Part shown: positions 47,209 through 54,974 of the stretch, piece after piece
Layout: every line of letters starts with the position of its first letter
How positions within the stretch are numbered: position 1 is the stretch's first letter
Position numbers and translations under genes: made by a program
Origin: Variovorax flavidus
GTDB lineage: Bacteria > Pseudomonadota > Gammaproteobacteria > Burkholderiales > Burkholderiaceae_C
Direction of reading: 5' to 3'
NCBI RefSeq assembly: GCF_030317145.1
Contig: NZ_JASZYE010000001.1
Location: 1,984,001-2,048,000, forward strand
DNA length: 64,000 nt
The notes under the pieces: generated by a model
Told to the model about the DNA's origin: nothing
Database searches by the model: none
What the model saw: the letters and a program-made list of their open reading frames with translations, nothing else

Positions 47209-48825
47209 ATGAACCGCACGCAACCCATCACCCTCCTGGTCTGCGCCCTCGGCGGCGAAGGCGGCGGCGTCCTGACCGAATGGCTGGTCGACACCGCGCG
47301 CCATGCCGGCTTCGCTGCGCAGAGCACTTCGATCCCCGGCGTCGCGCAGCGCACCGGCGCCACCACCTACTACGTCGAAGTCTTTCCGGTGCCGCTGACG
47401 GAACTCGGCGGCCGCCGGCCCGTGTTCAGCCTCAGCCCGGTGCCGGGTGCGCTGGACGCCATCGTCTCCTCCGAACTGCTGGAAACCACGCGCCAGATCG
47501 GCAACGGCATGAGCGCGCCGGAGCGAACCCTCGTCATCACGTCGTCCAGCCGCACGCTGACCACGGCCGAGCGCATGCAGCCCGGCGACGGCCGCGCCGA
47601 TGCGCAGCGCCTGCTGGATGTCGTGAAGGCCTTCAGCCGCGAGCACCACGTGTTCGACATGGGCATGGCGGCGCGCGAAGCCGGCACGGTGGTCAGCGCC
47701 GTGATGCTTGGCGCCATCGCGGGCAGCGGACTCTTCCCGTTCCCGCGCGAAGCGTACGAACGCGTGGTGCGCGGCGGCGACACCAGTGCGCCCGAGAAGG
47801 TCGGCAAGGCGGCCGAGGCGAGCCTGCGCGGGTTCGCAAGGGCGTTCGACGCCGTGAACACGCCGCGGCAGCAGGCAGCGCTGGTCACGGGGCTGCTCGC
47901 CGCGAACGGGAACGATGCGCCCGCCCCGCAGGCATTGCCGCCGGCATTGGCATGCCTCTTCCCGCCATCGGTGCATGACATGCTGGCTCTCGGCCATGCC
48001 CGTGTCCTCGACTACCAGGACGCGGACTACGCCATGCTGTATGTCGAGCGGCTGCAGCAGGTGCTGGCCGCCGAGCGCGCCGTCGATCCGGCGGGCGCCG
48101 AAGGCTTCGCCATCACACGCGAGATGGCCCGCTGGGTCGCGCTGTGGATGGCCTTCGACGACATCGTGCGAGTGGCTGACCTCAAGAGCCGTGCAAGCCG
48201 TGCACGGCGCGTGCGCATCGAGGTCAAGGCGGCCGATGACGACATCGTGAAGGTCTATGACCACTTCAAGCCCGGCACGCCCGAGTTCGCGGCGCTGCTT
48301 CCGGCCTCGCTCGCCCATCGCGTGACGGCATGGGACCGCCGCCGCAAGACGCCATGGGCGCTGCCGCTCAAGGTCGGCAGCCATTCGGTGCTGGGCATGG
48401 CCTCGCTGCGCTTGCTGGCCTCGCTGCGGTGGTTGCGCAAGCGCGGCCACCGCTTCGCCGAGGAACAGGCGCTGATCGGCCGCTGGCTCGATGCCGTGGT
48501 CAACGGCACGCGCACGGACTGGCGTCTGGGCCACGAGATCGCGCTGTGCGGCCGGCTCATCAAGGGCTATGGCAGCACGAATGAGCGCGGAAAGCACAAC
48601 CTGCTGCACGTGATCGACCACCTCGCCGCCGCGCCGCTGCCGGACGCATCGCCCTCGACGCGCGCCATCGCGATAGCCGCCGCACGCGAGGCCGCGCTGG
48701 CAGACGATGCAGGCACGGCGCTGGATGCCGCGCTGGTGCGCCACGGCGCACCGCCACGACCGGTGAAGGCGCAGCCGATCCGCTGGATGAAGCGCCAGCA
48801 GGATTCGGCGACGCATGCACGCTGA
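47209..48825 (+). CDS. Indolepyruvate-type oxidoreductase, beta-like subunit with C-terminal DUF6537-like region
   Basis: Gamma-domain subunit of the oxidoreductase. From the ATG at 47209 it has 538 residues. The N-terminal 190 residues are the pyruvate-ferredoxin-oxidoreductase gamma domain (LLVCALGGEGGGVLTEWLVD, STSIPGVAQRTGATTYYVEV). About 300 further residues make a helical C-terminal region not found in the short archaeal IorB, with RVRIEVKAADDDIVKVYDHF and a basic end. This long form occurs in aerobic proteobacteria. It is essentially contiguous with the alpha-like subunit. Confidence 0.87.
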   Translation: MNRTQPITLLVCALGGEGGGVLTEWLVDTARHAGFAAQSTSIPGVAQRTGATTYYVEVFPVPLTELGGRRPVFSLSPVPGALDAIVSSELLETTRQIGNGMSAPERTLVITSSSRTLTTAERMQPGDGRADAQRLLDVVKAFSREHHVFDMGMAAREAGTVVSAVMLGAIAGSGLFPFPREAYERVVRGGDTSAPEKVGKAAEASLRGFARAFDAVNTPRQQAALVTGLLAANGNDAPAPQALPPALACLFPPSVHDMLALGHARVLDYQDADYAMLYVERLQQVLAAERAVDPAGAEGFAITREMARWVALWMAFDDIVRVADLKSRASRARRVRIEVKAADDDIVKVYDHFKPGTPEFAALLPASLAHRVTAWDRRRKTPWALPLKVGSHSVLGMASLRLLASLRWLRKRGHRFAEEQALIGRWLDAVVNGTRTDWRLGHEIALCGRLIKGYGSTNERGKHNLLHVIDHLAAAPLPDASPSTRAIAIAAAREAALADDAGTALDAALVRHGAPPRPVKAQPIRWMKRQQDSATHAR

Positions 48826-48831
48826 CTCAAG

Positions 48832-48847
48832 GTAAACGCCGATTTAC
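48832..48847 (+). promoter_or_regulatory. Dyad between the oxidoreductase and TRAP genes
   Basis: GTAAA (48832-48836) and TTTAC (48843-48847) form a perfect short inverted repeat at the start of the 131-base gap before the TRAP binding-protein gene. The gap is locally A/T-rich (CTTATGAAAAATAATCG). It may contain a promoter for the transporter genes or a weak terminator of the oxidoreductase genes. Confidence 0.3.
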
Positions 48848-48956
48848 GGCCCTGCCGACTCTTATGAAAAATAATCGATTGCGCACCGCACAAAGACGAC
48901 AACAAGGCGCATCGACGGATCACAGCTTCCATCCAACTCGCAAGGAGACAAACCCC

Positions 48957-50003
48957 ATGCCGACAACCCGCTTCCTGACCTCGGCCGCCACACGCGCCGT
49001 GCTGGCCTTCTCGGCCGTGCTGGCCCTGGCCGCCGCGCCGGTGCAGGCGCAGGACAAGCCCGTCAATCTCAAGATGTCGAGCTGGGTGCCGGCGCAGCAT
49101 CCGCTGAACCCCTCGCTGCAGGCCTGGGCCGACGACATCAAGAAGGCATCCAACGGCACGATCACCGCGACGCTGTTCCCGTCCGAGCAGCTCGGCAAGG
49201 CCTTCGACCACTACGACATGGCGCGCGACGGCATTGCCGACTTCGCCTACGTCAATCCGGGCTACCAGCCCGGCCGTTTCCCGATCATGGCCGGCGCATC
49301 GCTGCCCTTCCTGTTCTCCAATGGCAAGGGCGGCTCGGCCGCCATCGACGAGTGGTATCGCCAGTACGCCGCCAAGGAAATGAAGGACGTGAAGTTCTGC
49401 TTTGCCTTCGTTCACGACCCCGGCACCTTCCATGCGCGCAAGAAGATCACGCTTCCGACCGACATCAAGGGCATGAAGATCCGCCCCGCGACCAGCACCA
49501 TCGGGCAGATGGTCACCTCGCTCGGTGGCACCAACGTGCAGGCGTCGGCGCCCGAGTCGCGCGACATGCTGGAGCGCGGCGTGGCCGATGCCATCACCTT
49601 CCCTTGGGGCTCCATCGGCCTCTTCGGCATCGACAAGGTGGTGAGCTTCCACATGGACGTGCCGCTCTACGTCACGCCCTTCGTCTGGGCCATGAACCAG
49701 AGCAAGTACGACAGCATGTCGCCCGCGCAGAAGAAGGTGATCGACGACCACTGCACCAGCGAATGGGCCGAGAAGGTCGCTACGCCGTGGGCCGACTTCG
49801 AGTTCGCCGGCCGCGCCAAGATCGGATCGCAGCCGGGCCATGAGATCTACAAGCTCACACCGGACCAGCTCGACGCATGGCGCAAGGCCACTGCGCCCGG
49901 CGAGGCGCAATGGGCGGAAGGCGTGAAGAAGGTCGGACAGGACCCGAAGGCGGTGATGGACGCACTCAAGGCCAGCCTCGCCAAGAACAAGTCGGCACTT
50001 TGA
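48957..50003 (+). CDS. TRAP transporter substrate-binding protein (DctP family)
   Basis: Periplasmic binding protein of a tripartite ATP-independent transporter, typically for carboxylates. From the ATG at 48957 it has 348 residues with a signal peptide (AVLAFSAVLALAAAPVQA). The DctP core includes LKMSSWVPAQHPLNPSLQAW and FHARKKITLPTDIKGMKIRP, with the conserved Arg that holds a ligand carboxylate, and ATSTIGQMVTSLGGTNVQAS. It is followed directly by the small and large membrane subunits. The ligand is probably an organic acid, perhaps the substrate of the preceding oxidoreductase. Confidence 0.92.
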   Translation: MPTTRFLTSAATRAVLAFSAVLALAAAPVQAQDKPVNLKMSSWVPAQHPLNPSLQAWADDIKKASNGTITATLFPSEQLGKAFDHYDMARDGIADFAYVNPGYQPGRFPIMAGASLPFLFSNGKGGSAAIDEWYRQYAAKEMKDVKFCFAFVHDPGTFHARKKITLPTDIKGMKIRPATSTIGQMVTSLGGTNVQASAPESRDMLERGVADAITFPWGSIGLFGIDKVVSFHMDVPLYVTPFVWAMNQSKYDSMSPAQKKVIDDHCTSEWAEKVATPWADFEFAGRAKIGSQPGHEIYKLTPDQLDAWRKATAPGEAQWAEGVKKVGQDPKAVMDALKASLAKNKSAL

Positions 50004-50040
50004 TCCGTGGGTCTCCCGCTGATCGCGCGATGGAGGTGCA

Positions 50041-50565
50041 ATGACGAAGCGTAGCGAGAACGTCATGGACAAGATGATCAACACGATCGAATGGCTCGCG
50101 GCCATGTTCGTGGGGATCGTGGCGTTGAACATCTTCATCGCGGTGGTGCTGCGCAAGTTCTTCGACACCTCCATCCCCGACTCCTACGACTTCGGTCGCA
50201 TGCTCCTGGGCATCCTGATCTTCTGGGGCATCGCGGCCACCAGCTACCGGGGCGGGCACATCACCGTCGATCTGGTCTGGACCGCGGCCGGCCCGCGCAT
50301 GAAGCGCTGGATCGACGTGTTCGCCACGCTCGTCCTGCTCTTCGTCGTCGCAGTGCAGACCGCCACGCTGTTCGACAAAGTGCGCGCCACCTATGTCGAC
50401 CATGTGCTGACCTACGACATGAACATCCCGACCTGGCCCTTCTACGCCGTGGCGTGGCTGGGCGATGTATCGGCGGTCGTCCTGATCGCCATCCGTACGT
50501 ATCGATTGATCTTCCACCCCGAACTGCTCCATGACGAGAAGCCTGAAATGAAATCCGATGAATGA
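50041..50565 (+). CDS. TRAP transporter small membrane subunit (DctQ family)
   Basis: Four-helix inner-membrane subunit of the TRAP transporter, 174 residues. Hydrophobic segments are near 20-40, 60-80, 95-115 and 140-160. FGRMLLGILIFWGIAATSYR and the HITVDLVWTAAG stretch are typical of DctQ. The gene lies 37 bases after the binding-protein gene and 78 bases before the large subunit gene, the last gap holding repeat copy G. Confidence 0.92.
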   Translation: MTKRSENVMDKMINTIEWLAAMFVGIVALNIFIAVVLRKFFDTSIPDSYDFGRMLLGILIFWGIAATSYRGGHITVDLVWTAAGPRMKRWIDVFATLVLLFVVAVQTATLFDKVRATYVDHVLTYDMNIPTWPFYAVAWLGDVSAVVLIAIRTYRLIFHPELLHDEKPEMKSDE

Positions 50566-50594
50566 GCATTGCAGGACCGCTCCGAGATGCACAG

Positions 50595-50640
50595 GCCCCC
50601 TCGGGGGGCAGCGAGGACACGCAGTGCCGAGCGTGGGGGC
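50595..50640 (+). repeat. Short relative of the dispersed repeat, copy G
   Basis: A 46-base element, GCCCCCTCGGGGGGC followed by a tail ending GAGCGTGGGGGC, ends three bases before the large TRAP subunit's start codon and in the same orientation as that gene. It is homologous to copy F (32496-32540) and to the tail of the longer repeats, without the 37-nt hairpin. Confidence 0.75.
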
Positions 50641-50643
50641 CGC

Positions 50644-51945
50644 ATGAGCACTGATGCGATTGCCGTTCTGGGCTTTGTCGTCCTGTTTGCGTTGATGCTC
50701 TTGCGCGTGCCGGTCGGCATGGCGATGGGGCTGGTGGGTGTCACGGGCTACGCATGGATCGTCGGCCCCGGCCCCGCGCTCAAGCTGGTGGGCCAGACCT
50801 CCATGCGCACGGTGACCGACTACACCTTCGGCGTCATCCCGATGTTCATGCTGATGGGCGCGCTGGTCTCGGTCTCCGGCGTGAGCCGCGAGCTCTTCAA
50901 GGCCGCCAATTCGATGATCGGCCACCTGCGCGGCGGCTTGGGCGTCGCCACGGTGCTGGCCTGCGGCGGCTTCGCTGCCATCTGCGGCTCGTCGGTCGCG
51001 ACGGCTGCGACCTTCTCCGCGGTCGCCTATCCGGAGATGCGGCGCTTCAACTATCCGCAGTCGTTCTCCACCGGGGTGATCGCGGCGGGCGGCACGCTGG
51101 GCGCGATCCTGCCGCCATCGACGGTGCTCGCCGTCTACGCCATCCTCACGCAACAGGACATCGGCAAGCTCTTCATGGCGGGCATCGTCCCCGGCATCCT
51201 GGCAATGACCATGTACGTGCTGACGATCGTTCTCATCGTCAAGGTACGGCCCGACTGGCTGCCGGGCGGCGAGGTCAAGCCCTGGAAGGACCGCGTCGCC
51301 GACCTGAAGAACGTGTGGGCGCCGCTGGTGCTGTTCGTCTTCGTGATCGGCGGTCTCTACGGCGGCTTCTTCACGCCGACCGAAGCCGGCGGCGTGGGAG
51401 CGAGCGGCGCGTTCATCCTCGGCTTGCTGCGGCGCAAGCTCGACGGCCCGAAGATCCGCGAAGCCCTGCTCTCGGCCACGCGCACGGCGGCGGCGGTGTT
51501 CACGGTGCTGATCGGCGCGCTGCTCTTCGGCTACTTCCTGACCATCACGCAGAGCCCGCAGAAGCTCACCGAGTTCCTCACCAGCCTGGGCATCGGCCGC
51601 TACGGCGTGCTCGCGCTCATCATGCTGATGTACCTCGTGCTCGGCTGCCTGATGGACGCAATGGCGATGATCATCCTGACCGTGCCCATCATCTTCCCCG
51701 TGATCGTGCACCTCGGCTTCGATCCGATCTGGTTCGGCGTGATCATCGTGATGACGGTGGAACTGGGCCTGATCCATCCACCGGTGGGGATGAACGTCTT
51801 TGTCATCAAGAGCGTGGTGAAGGATGTGAGCTTCACCACCATCTTCAAGGGCGTTCTGCCTTTCATCCTGACCGACATCATTCGGCTGGTGATCCTGATC
51901 GCGTTCCCGATCATTGCCTTGTGGCTGCCGACGAGAATGGGCTGA
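50644..51945 (+). CDS. TRAP transporter large membrane subunit (DctM family)
   Basis: Transport-conducting subunit with about 12 membrane helices, 433 residues from the ATG at 50644 (MSTDAIAVLGFVVLFALMLL). Family landmarks are VLACGGFAAICGSSVATAAT, GTLGAILPPSTVLAVYAILT and PTEAGGVGASGAFILGLLRR, with ELGLIHPPVGMNVFVIKSV near the end. It is driven by the sodium or proton gradient. The upstream frame extension is repeat sequence. The thioesterase gene starts 2 bases after its stop. Confidence 0.94.
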   Translation: MSTDAIAVLGFVVLFALMLLRVPVGMAMGLVGVTGYAWIVGPGPALKLVGQTSMRTVTDYTFGVIPMFMLMGALVSVSGVSRELFKAANSMIGHLRGGLGVATVLACGGFAAICGSSVATAATFSAVAYPEMRRFNYPQSFSTGVIAAGGTLGAILPPSTVLAVYAILTQQDIGKLFMAGIVPGILAMTMYVLTIVLIVKVRPDWLPGGEVKPWKDRVADLKNVWAPLVLFVFVIGGLYGGFFTPTEAGGVGASGAFILGLLRRKLDGPKIREALLSATRTAAAVFTVLIGALLFGYFLTITQSPQKLTEFLTSLGIGRYGVLALIMLMYLVLGCLMDAMAMIILTVPIIFPVIVHLGFDPIWFGVIIVMTVELGLIHPPVGMNVFVIKSVVKDVSFTTIFKGVLPFILTDIIRLVILIAFPIIALWLPTRMG

Positions 51946-51946
51946 C

Positions 51947-52360
51947 ATGAGCATCGAAGTCATCTACACCGTGCGCGTCGAGTTCGGCGACTGCGACCCT
52001 GCCGGCATCGTCTGGTTTCCCAACTTCTTCCGCTGGATCGACGCGGCCTCGCGCCATTTCTTCGCGGAGCGCGGCGTGCCCCGCTGGGAGGAAACGGCCG
52101 CGACTCTCGGCGTGATCGGCACGCCGCTGGTCGACACCCACACCCGTTTCGTCAAGAGCGCCAGCTACGGCGACACGCTGGACATCGTCGTCACCATCCC
52201 GGAATGGCGCGAAAAGAGCTTCGTGCAACGCTACAACGTGACGCGCGGCGAGGACCTGATTCTCGAATGCGAAGAGGTGCGGATCTTTGCGGCCAAGCGC
52301 GAGGGCGGGGGCATCCGGGCGGTGCCGATCCCTGCGCAGATCAGGCGGCTGTGCGAGTAG
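51947..52360 (+). CDS. 4HBT-family acyl-CoA thioesterase
   Basis: Hot-dog-fold thioesterase of 137 residues from the ATG at 51947. The 4-hydroxybenzoyl-CoA thioesterase signature EFGDCDPAGIVWFPNFFRWI contains the catalytic Asp, and YGDTLDIVVTIPEWREKSF follows. It ends the TRAP operon. Since the nearby oxidoreductase would make an aryl-acetyl-CoA, this enzyme could release the free aryl acetate. That is an inference from context; the family also includes enzymes with other acyl-CoA substrates. Confidence 0.88.
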   Translation: MSIEVIYTVRVEFGDCDPAGIVWFPNFFRWIDAASRHFFAERGVPRWEETAATLGVIGTPLVDTHTRFVKSASYGDTLDIVVTIPEWREKSFVQRYNVTRGEDLILECEEVRIFAAKREGGGIRAVPIPAQIRRLCE

Positions 52361-52437
52361 CGGATCGCCCGGTCCCCGCATCCGCCTGAGCTTCGACTGC
52401 CGGGCGGAGGTCTGTCGAGGCCTAGACGAAGCACTTG

Positions 52438-52458
52438 AGTCCCGGTACGACCGGGACT
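52438..52458. promoter_or_regulatory. Perfect 9-bp inverted repeat upstream of the oxidase assembly gene
   Basis: AGTCCCGGT (52438-52446) and ACCGGGACT (52450-52458) are perfect arms around ACG. A related half-site, TGTCCCGTAC, follows at 52463-52472. It lies in the 168-base gap between the thioesterase stop and the CtaG-like gene. It may be the terminator hairpin of the TRAP operon (no T-run) or an operator for the oxidase cluster; the extra half-site favours an operator. Confidence 0.4.
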
Positions 52459-52528
52459 ATCCTGTCCCGTACACAACTCCGGCCCCACGCCACGGCGTGG
52501 CCGCATAACGGGAAGAGGACGCCGCGCC

Positions 52529-53254
52529 ATGATGGATTTCATGATCGCCTACTGCGGCCCCGCCGCGGTACCGGATGACTTCTGGTCGCGTTGGAATTCC
52601 GACCCTCTGTTGCTGTCCGCACTCGCCGTGCTGGCATTCGCGGTGGCCAGCGGGCGTTCCTTCGATGCCCGCGCCGGCTGGGCCGCGATCGCGCTGATGG
52701 GCATCGTCTTCGTCTCGCCGCTCTGTGCGCTGTCGTCCGCCCTGTTCTCGGCGCGGGTGCTCCACCACATCATCCTCATTGCCGCCGTGGCGCCCCTGCT
52801 CGCGCGGGCCTTCCCGCAGCGTCGGCCGAGCCGCGTGCCGCTGCCTGCGCTGGTCACGGCACACGCCGTCATCCTGTGGCTCTGGCATGCGCCCGGTGCC
52901 TATGCCTGGGGTCTCGCCAGCGTGCCGGCCTACTGGCTGATGCAGGTTTCGCTGCTCGGAAGCGCCTGGCTGATGTGGCGGGCCATCCTCGCGCCTGCGG
53001 TGCATGCCGGTCCGGCGCTGGTGGCACTCGCGGCGACGATCGGGCAGATGGGTCTTCTGGGCGCGGTGATCGTCTTCGCGTCCGTGCCGCTGTATGCGGT
53101 CCACATCGCGAGCACGGCGCCGTGGGGACTCACACCGCTGACCGACCAGCAACTGGCCGGGCTCCTGATGTGGGTGCCGGCGATGCTGCCTTATCTTGGC
53201 GCGGGCCTTTGGATCGCGTGGTCCAGCCTGCGCCCCGGAGAGCCGGCGCTGTGA
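52529..53254 (+). CDS. Cytochrome c oxidase assembly factor, CtaG (caa3) family
   Basis: Membrane protein of the caa3-type CtaG family, involved in oxidase maturation and copper handling. The 241-residue protein has about six to seven helices. Conserved histidines include HHIILIAAVAPLLARAFP and HAVILWLWHAPGAYAWGL, with PMY-like LYAVHIASTAPWGLTPLTDQ and a DQQLAGLLMW motif near the end. A GGGAAGAGG ribosome site precedes the ATG. It begins the rightward oxidase cluster, and its stop overlaps the next start (GTGA). Confidence 0.85.
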   Translation: MMDFMIAYCGPAAVPDDFWSRWNSDPLLLSALAVLAFAVASGRSFDARAGWAAIALMGIVFVSPLCALSSALFSARVLHHIILIAAVAPLLARAFPQRRPSRVPLPALVTAHAVILWLWHAPGAYAWGLASVPAYWLMQVSLLGSAWLMWRAILAPAVHAGPALVALAATIGQMGLLGAVIVFASVPLYAVHIASTAPWGLTPLTDQQLAGLLMWVPAMLPYLGAGLWIAWSSLRPGEPAL

Positions 53255-53763
53255 CGACCTTTCTGAAGTTCGCCCATCTCGCCTCGATCGCGATCTGGTC
53301 GGGCGGCCTGCTCGCCCTGCCCTTTCTCTTCTGGCAGCGCCGGACGCTCACGGCCGGCCCGGATCTCGACCGCCTGCATCGGATCACGCGGCTGGTCTTT
53401 GTCGAACTCACTTCGCCCGCCGCCTTCATCGCCATCGGCACCGGTACGGCGCTGATCTTCCTTCAGGCGACCTTCGTGGAATGGTTCTCCGTGAAGATGG
53501 TGCTGGTCGGGGTCATGGCCATGCTGCACGTCCTTGCCGGGCTCGTGCTGATGCAGGTCTTCTCACCCACGGGCCGGTTCGGACGGATTTCCTACGTGAC
53601 GCTGATGAGCGCCTACGTGATAGTGATCGCGGGGATTCTCTGGGTGGTGCTGGCCAAGCCGCACTTCGACTCGAATGCGGTCGCCGCGCGTCTGTTCGAG
53701 CCCGGCGCGCTCGGCCGATGGATGCATCAGTCCTTCGGCGTGACCAAGATGCCGACGCCATGA
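53251..53763 (+). CDS. CopD-like four-helix membrane protein (GTG start)
   Basis: A 170-residue membrane protein starting at a GTG that overlaps the CtaG-like stop. Its sequence begins MTTFLKFAHLASIAIWSGGL, and helices with conserved His (KFAHL, MLHVLAGL) resemble CopD/DUF2269-type proteins. Such proteins often accompany caa3-type CtaG and may bind haem or copper. Long frames reading through from upstream are spurious. Its last 37 bases overlap the convergent DUF2231 gene. Confidence 0.75.
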   Translation: MTTFLKFAHLASIAIWSGGLLALPFLFWQRRTLTAGPDLDRLHRITRLVFVELTSPAAFIAIGTGTALIFLQATFVEWFSVKMVLVGVMAMLHVLAGLVLMQVFSPTGRFGRISYVTLMSAYVIVIAGILWVVLAKPHFDSNAVAARLFEPGALGRWMHQSFGVTKMPTP

Positions 53764-54233
53764 TCGAACACGAGCTTGCCTCCGTGCCAGCCGGCGAAGC
53801 CCACCATCACCGAGGACAGGGCCGACAAGGCCAGCCCGTGCGGCAGGACGGACACGGGATCGACCAGCCGCAAGCCCCAGTTGGCCCCGGCGATCGCGAC
53901 CAGCGTCATCGCCGCCACCGCATGGGACCAGCTCGCTTCCAGCATCCGGATGCCGCGCACGAGCAGCAACTCGCCCGTACCGACGATGCTGGCGGCCACG
54001 CCGGTCCAGAAGGCGGCGCCCGCCGACCAGAGGCCCGCCCGCAGCCAGAAGGCATCGCCGGTCCACCAGTAGAAGACATCCACGCCCAGCGTCGCGACGA
54101 CGAAGGCGACCGGGAAGTGCACCATCATCACGTGGATCGGATGCCCGACGAGGGCCACCGCCGAACCGACGTCGAGCCGGTTCAGTTCCAGAAGAACCTC
54201 GCTGGGAGGTGCGGTGCTGTCGCCTTTCGCCAT
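53727..54233 (-). CDS. DUF2231 membrane protein
   Basis: A 168-residue protein from the ATG at 54231-54233 with four hydrophobic helices. It carries the DUF2231 signature GHPIHVMMVHFPVAFVVATL, with paired His, and HAVAAMTLVAIAGANWGLR. Function is unknown; DUF2231 genes are often found near cytochrome genes. It runs against the oxidase cluster and its start lies only 30 bases from the subunit II start. The longer leftward frame that includes it is an extension into the subunit II gene. Confidence 0.75.
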   Translation of the reverse strand: MAKGDSTAPPSEVLLELNRLDVGSAVALVGHPIHVMMVHFPVAFVVATLGVDVFYWWTGDAFWLRAGLWSAGAAFWTGVAASIVGTGELLLVRGIRMLEASWSHAVAAMTLVAIAGANWGLRLVDPVSVLPHGLALSALSSVMVGFAGWHGGKLVFDHGVGILVTPKD

Positions 54234-54263
54234 GGTTCTCCTCCTTCGCGCCGGGTGCGGCCG

Positions 54264-54974
54264 ATGTGGGGCCATCGTAGTCCCTTGCTTCGGACGCTCC
54301 AAGCCGGATCGATGGCGGCGCTCGCGGGCTGCAAGGGGCCGCTGTCGGCACTCGACCCCTCCGGGCCGGCCGCTGCATCGATCGCCACGATGTGGTGGGT
54401 CATGCTGATCGGCGCCGGCGTTCTCTTCCTGATGCTCATGACGCTGTTCACCCTGGTGATCCGGCGTCCGGGCTGGGGGTCCAGCGTGTCGCCCACGCGC
54501 TGGATCGTGATGGGCGGGCTGGTGCTGCCGGCGGTGGTCCTGCTGCCGCTGCTGGCCTATGGCCTCGTCGTCGGCGAGCGATTGCTGCCGCTGCCGGGCA
54601 GCGCGCCGCCGCAACGCATCGAGGCCGTGGCGCAGCAGTGGGCATGGACCTTCCGCTACCCCGAGCGCGGCGGCGTCGAGACGCGCAACGTCCTGCTCCT
54701 GCCCGCGGGCGCACCGGTCGACATGGTGGTGACGAGCAAGGACGTGATCCATGCCTTCTGGGCACCGCGCTTCGCCGGCAAGATCGATGCGGTGCCCGGC
54801 AAGGTCAACCGGCTGCGCATCCAGGCCGGCGAGCCGGGCCGCTACGAGGGAACCTGCGACGAGTTCTGCGGCACGGGCCATGCGCGCATGCGCTTCGTCA
54901 TCATCGTCCACCGACCGGAGGACTTTTCCGCCGCGCTGACGCAGGCAACCACCGCACCGGAGGCGAAGCAATGA
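54264..54974 (+). CDS. ctaC: Cytochrome c oxidase subunit II (lipoprotein form)
   Basis: Carries the CuA centre that accepts electrons from cytochrome c. From the ATG at 54264 (MWGHRSPLLRTLQAGSMAAL) the precursor has 236 residues. A possible lipobox is LAGC at residue 22. Two membrane helices follow, then the periplasmic cupredoxin domain with VDMVVTSKDVIHAFWAPRFA and the CuA motif CDEFCGTGHARM. AQQWAWTFRYP is the usual aromatic region. No cytochrome c domain is attached. The stop overlaps the subunit I-III start (ATGA). Confidence 0.92.
   Translation: MWGHRSPLLRTLQAGSMAALAGCKGPLSALDPSGPAAASIATMWWVMLIGAGVLFLMLMTLFTLVIRRPGWGSSVSPTRWIVMGGLVLPAVVLLPLLAYGLVVGERLLPLPGSAPPQRIEAVAQQWAWTFRYPERGGVETRNVLLLPAGAPVDMVVTSKDVIHAFWAPRFAGKIDAVPGKVNRLRIQAGEPGRYEGTCDEFCGTGHARMRFVIIVHRPEDFSAALTQATTAPEAKQ

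Noticed and set aside
49966..51963. 665-codon minus-strand frame opposite the TRAP membrane subunits
   Set aside because: Same antisense pattern (His/Asp/Arg/Glu-rich, no motif). The plus strand encodes complete DctQ and DctM proteins.
53196..54263. Plus-strand frame joining the CopD-like gene region to oxidase subunit II
   Set aside because: It is an accidental open frame across the DUF2231 gene. The subunit II signal and lipobox region starts at 54264.
54392..54970. Long plus-strand frame that would add almost 200 residues before the oxidase subunit I start
   Set aside because: It overlaps the subunit II gene in another frame. The ATG at 54971 gives a normal subunit I N-terminus.
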